Shown: positions 63,223-64,000 of the stretch, piece after piece | How positions within the stretch are numbered: the first letter of the stretch is position 1 | Layout: the number at the start of each line of letters is the position of its first letter | Origin: Bicyclus anynana | Lineage: Eukaryota > Arthropoda > Insecta > Lepidoptera > Nymphalidae | DNA: 64,000 bases | Direction of reading: 5' to 3' | NCBI RefSeq assembly: GCF_947172395.1 | Contig: NC_069085.1 | Location: forward strand, 17,486,698 to 17,550,697 | Program-made: the position numbers and the translations under genes | The notes under the pieces: model-generated | Database searches by the model: none | Told to the model about the DNA's origin: nothing | What the model saw: only the letters and a program-made list of their open reading frames with translations

Positions 63223-63224
63223 AC

Positions 63225-64000
63225 CACCCAATTACAAATAGATAAAGCCAAACCTTTCGAAAATAGAAAATATTAAAAATCGCTGTTATGTTGACGCTAC
63301 TAACTAGGATCTATGCAACTCGCGACATGACTCAGGAATGAGCATACCGAATCATCGATCGAGTATTGACATTTGACAATGCGAGATTTATTCATCCAAG
63401 GTGTAATCAGATAACAGTAATTTATTACAAACACAATTATAATACCCATTCTTAAGGCCACTATCTATGTAATATGTTATTTGATCGGAAAATTAGAGTG
63501 TACATAAGTTACACCGAATAAGCGTCGTGAACAGACAAAACGATTCGTTATTTTTATCGATTTACATTAAATCAAGTCGGTCGCTTTAGTATCGATTAGA
63601 ATAATTAAAGAGAGTAGATTTGTCGGATAAGTGAAGTATTTATAAATGTAAGCAGTGGAAATCGATTTTTTTTAGATCGATTACGGTTGAATTATTCGGG
63701 TGGGCCCTTAATGGCTCGAACAAGGCTACAAATTAGTTATTACTCGACAGAAAGCATGCATGTGGGCTGCATTCTCTTGATTTAAAAGATTAATTCTTTT
63801 TTTAATTAATAGCTGTTAACGTAAATATTTAATTAATTTACTTTTTCCGATTTTTTTTATTGAGAAAGAATACAATAAGGACCTTAAGCCAACTTATCCT
63901 AATAACTATCGAAATCATGCCCACGTGGAATGGTGGCAAGACCACTGGACAGCCAGGCTGATCCTTTGTGCAAAAAGTGAGCCAGCCACCGTCAACAACA
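63225..64000. other. No gene seen; several ATCGAT words
   Basis: 63555-63700 has TTTATCGATTTAC, AGTATCGATTAG, AAATCGATTTTT and AGATCGATTACG. The last 120 bases (TAAGCCAACTTATCCTAATA, CCCACGTGGAATGGTGGCAA) may be the edge of another repeat, cut by the window end. Confidence 0.35.

Overview
This window looks like AT-rich nuclear DNA from an insect, almost certainly a butterfly or moth. The evidence is the density and type of its repeats: several tRNA-headed SINE families, short Helitron-like elements ending in a GC hairpin plus CTAGT, non-LTR retrotransposon 3' ends with simple-repeat tails, and MITEs. A nymphalid is possible, but that is only an impression from the SINE types. I see no complete host gene. 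The window is best read as intergenic or long-intron sequence, with a few GC-rich islands that could be promoters, first exons or enhancers (about 3.6-4.0, 25.2-25.3, 53.9-54.1 and 56.6-57.2 kb).

The coding content that can be supported belongs to mobile elements. (1) 45004-46836 is a complete DNA transposon. It has about 38-bp terminal inverted repeats, TA on both sides, and one uninterrupted 457-residue transposase whose catalytic triad D200-D293-E375 leaves 81 residues between the second D and the E. That spacing fits the rare DD82E ('Sailor') branch of the IS630-Tc1-mariner group. (2) 47064-50969 is a nearly full-length CR1/Daphne-type LINE. It has an intact 960-residue endonuclease-reverse transcriptase, a 5'-truncated esterase-like ORF1 ending five bases before it, and a GAATTTT-type tail. 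(3) 18115-20013 is a pogo/pipsqueak-type element carrying a splice-bounded but frameshifted pipsqueak HTH exon and many copies of an ACAGTGGGTCA motif, without a catalytic domain. (4) 39205-39678 is a Jockey-type LINE end. (5) Several RTE-like LINE ends occur (about 1.0, 17.8, 21.7, 27.0 and 63.0 kb).

Layout: 0-10 kb, scattered SINE, LINE and MITE pieces around a GC-rich possible first exon; 9-18 kb, palindromes, a MITE split by a SINE, and a run of SINEs and Helitron-like copies; 18-20 kb, the pogo-like element; 20-36 kb, more SINEs, Helitron-like copies and a TATA-containing GC island; 36.5-37.4 kb, a six-unit minisatellite open in all forward frames; 38-43 kb, SINEs, the Jockey end and an unidentified short ORF; 43-44.8 kb, a minisatellite and an 842-bp fold-back bracketed by a GC-rich direct repeat; 45-51 kb, the two best-preserved transposons; 51-64 kb, mostly unique AT-rich DNA with MITEs, GATA-site clusters and a TAGGG-type tandem repeat.

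A second theme is long perfect palindromes with very short loops (36-bp arms at 13303, 28-bp at 42798, 27-bp at 940, and a 48-bp palindrome at 9521). They do not look like ordinary MITEs and may be recent snap-back duplications. Family names and boundaries come from reading by eye; no database search was possible.
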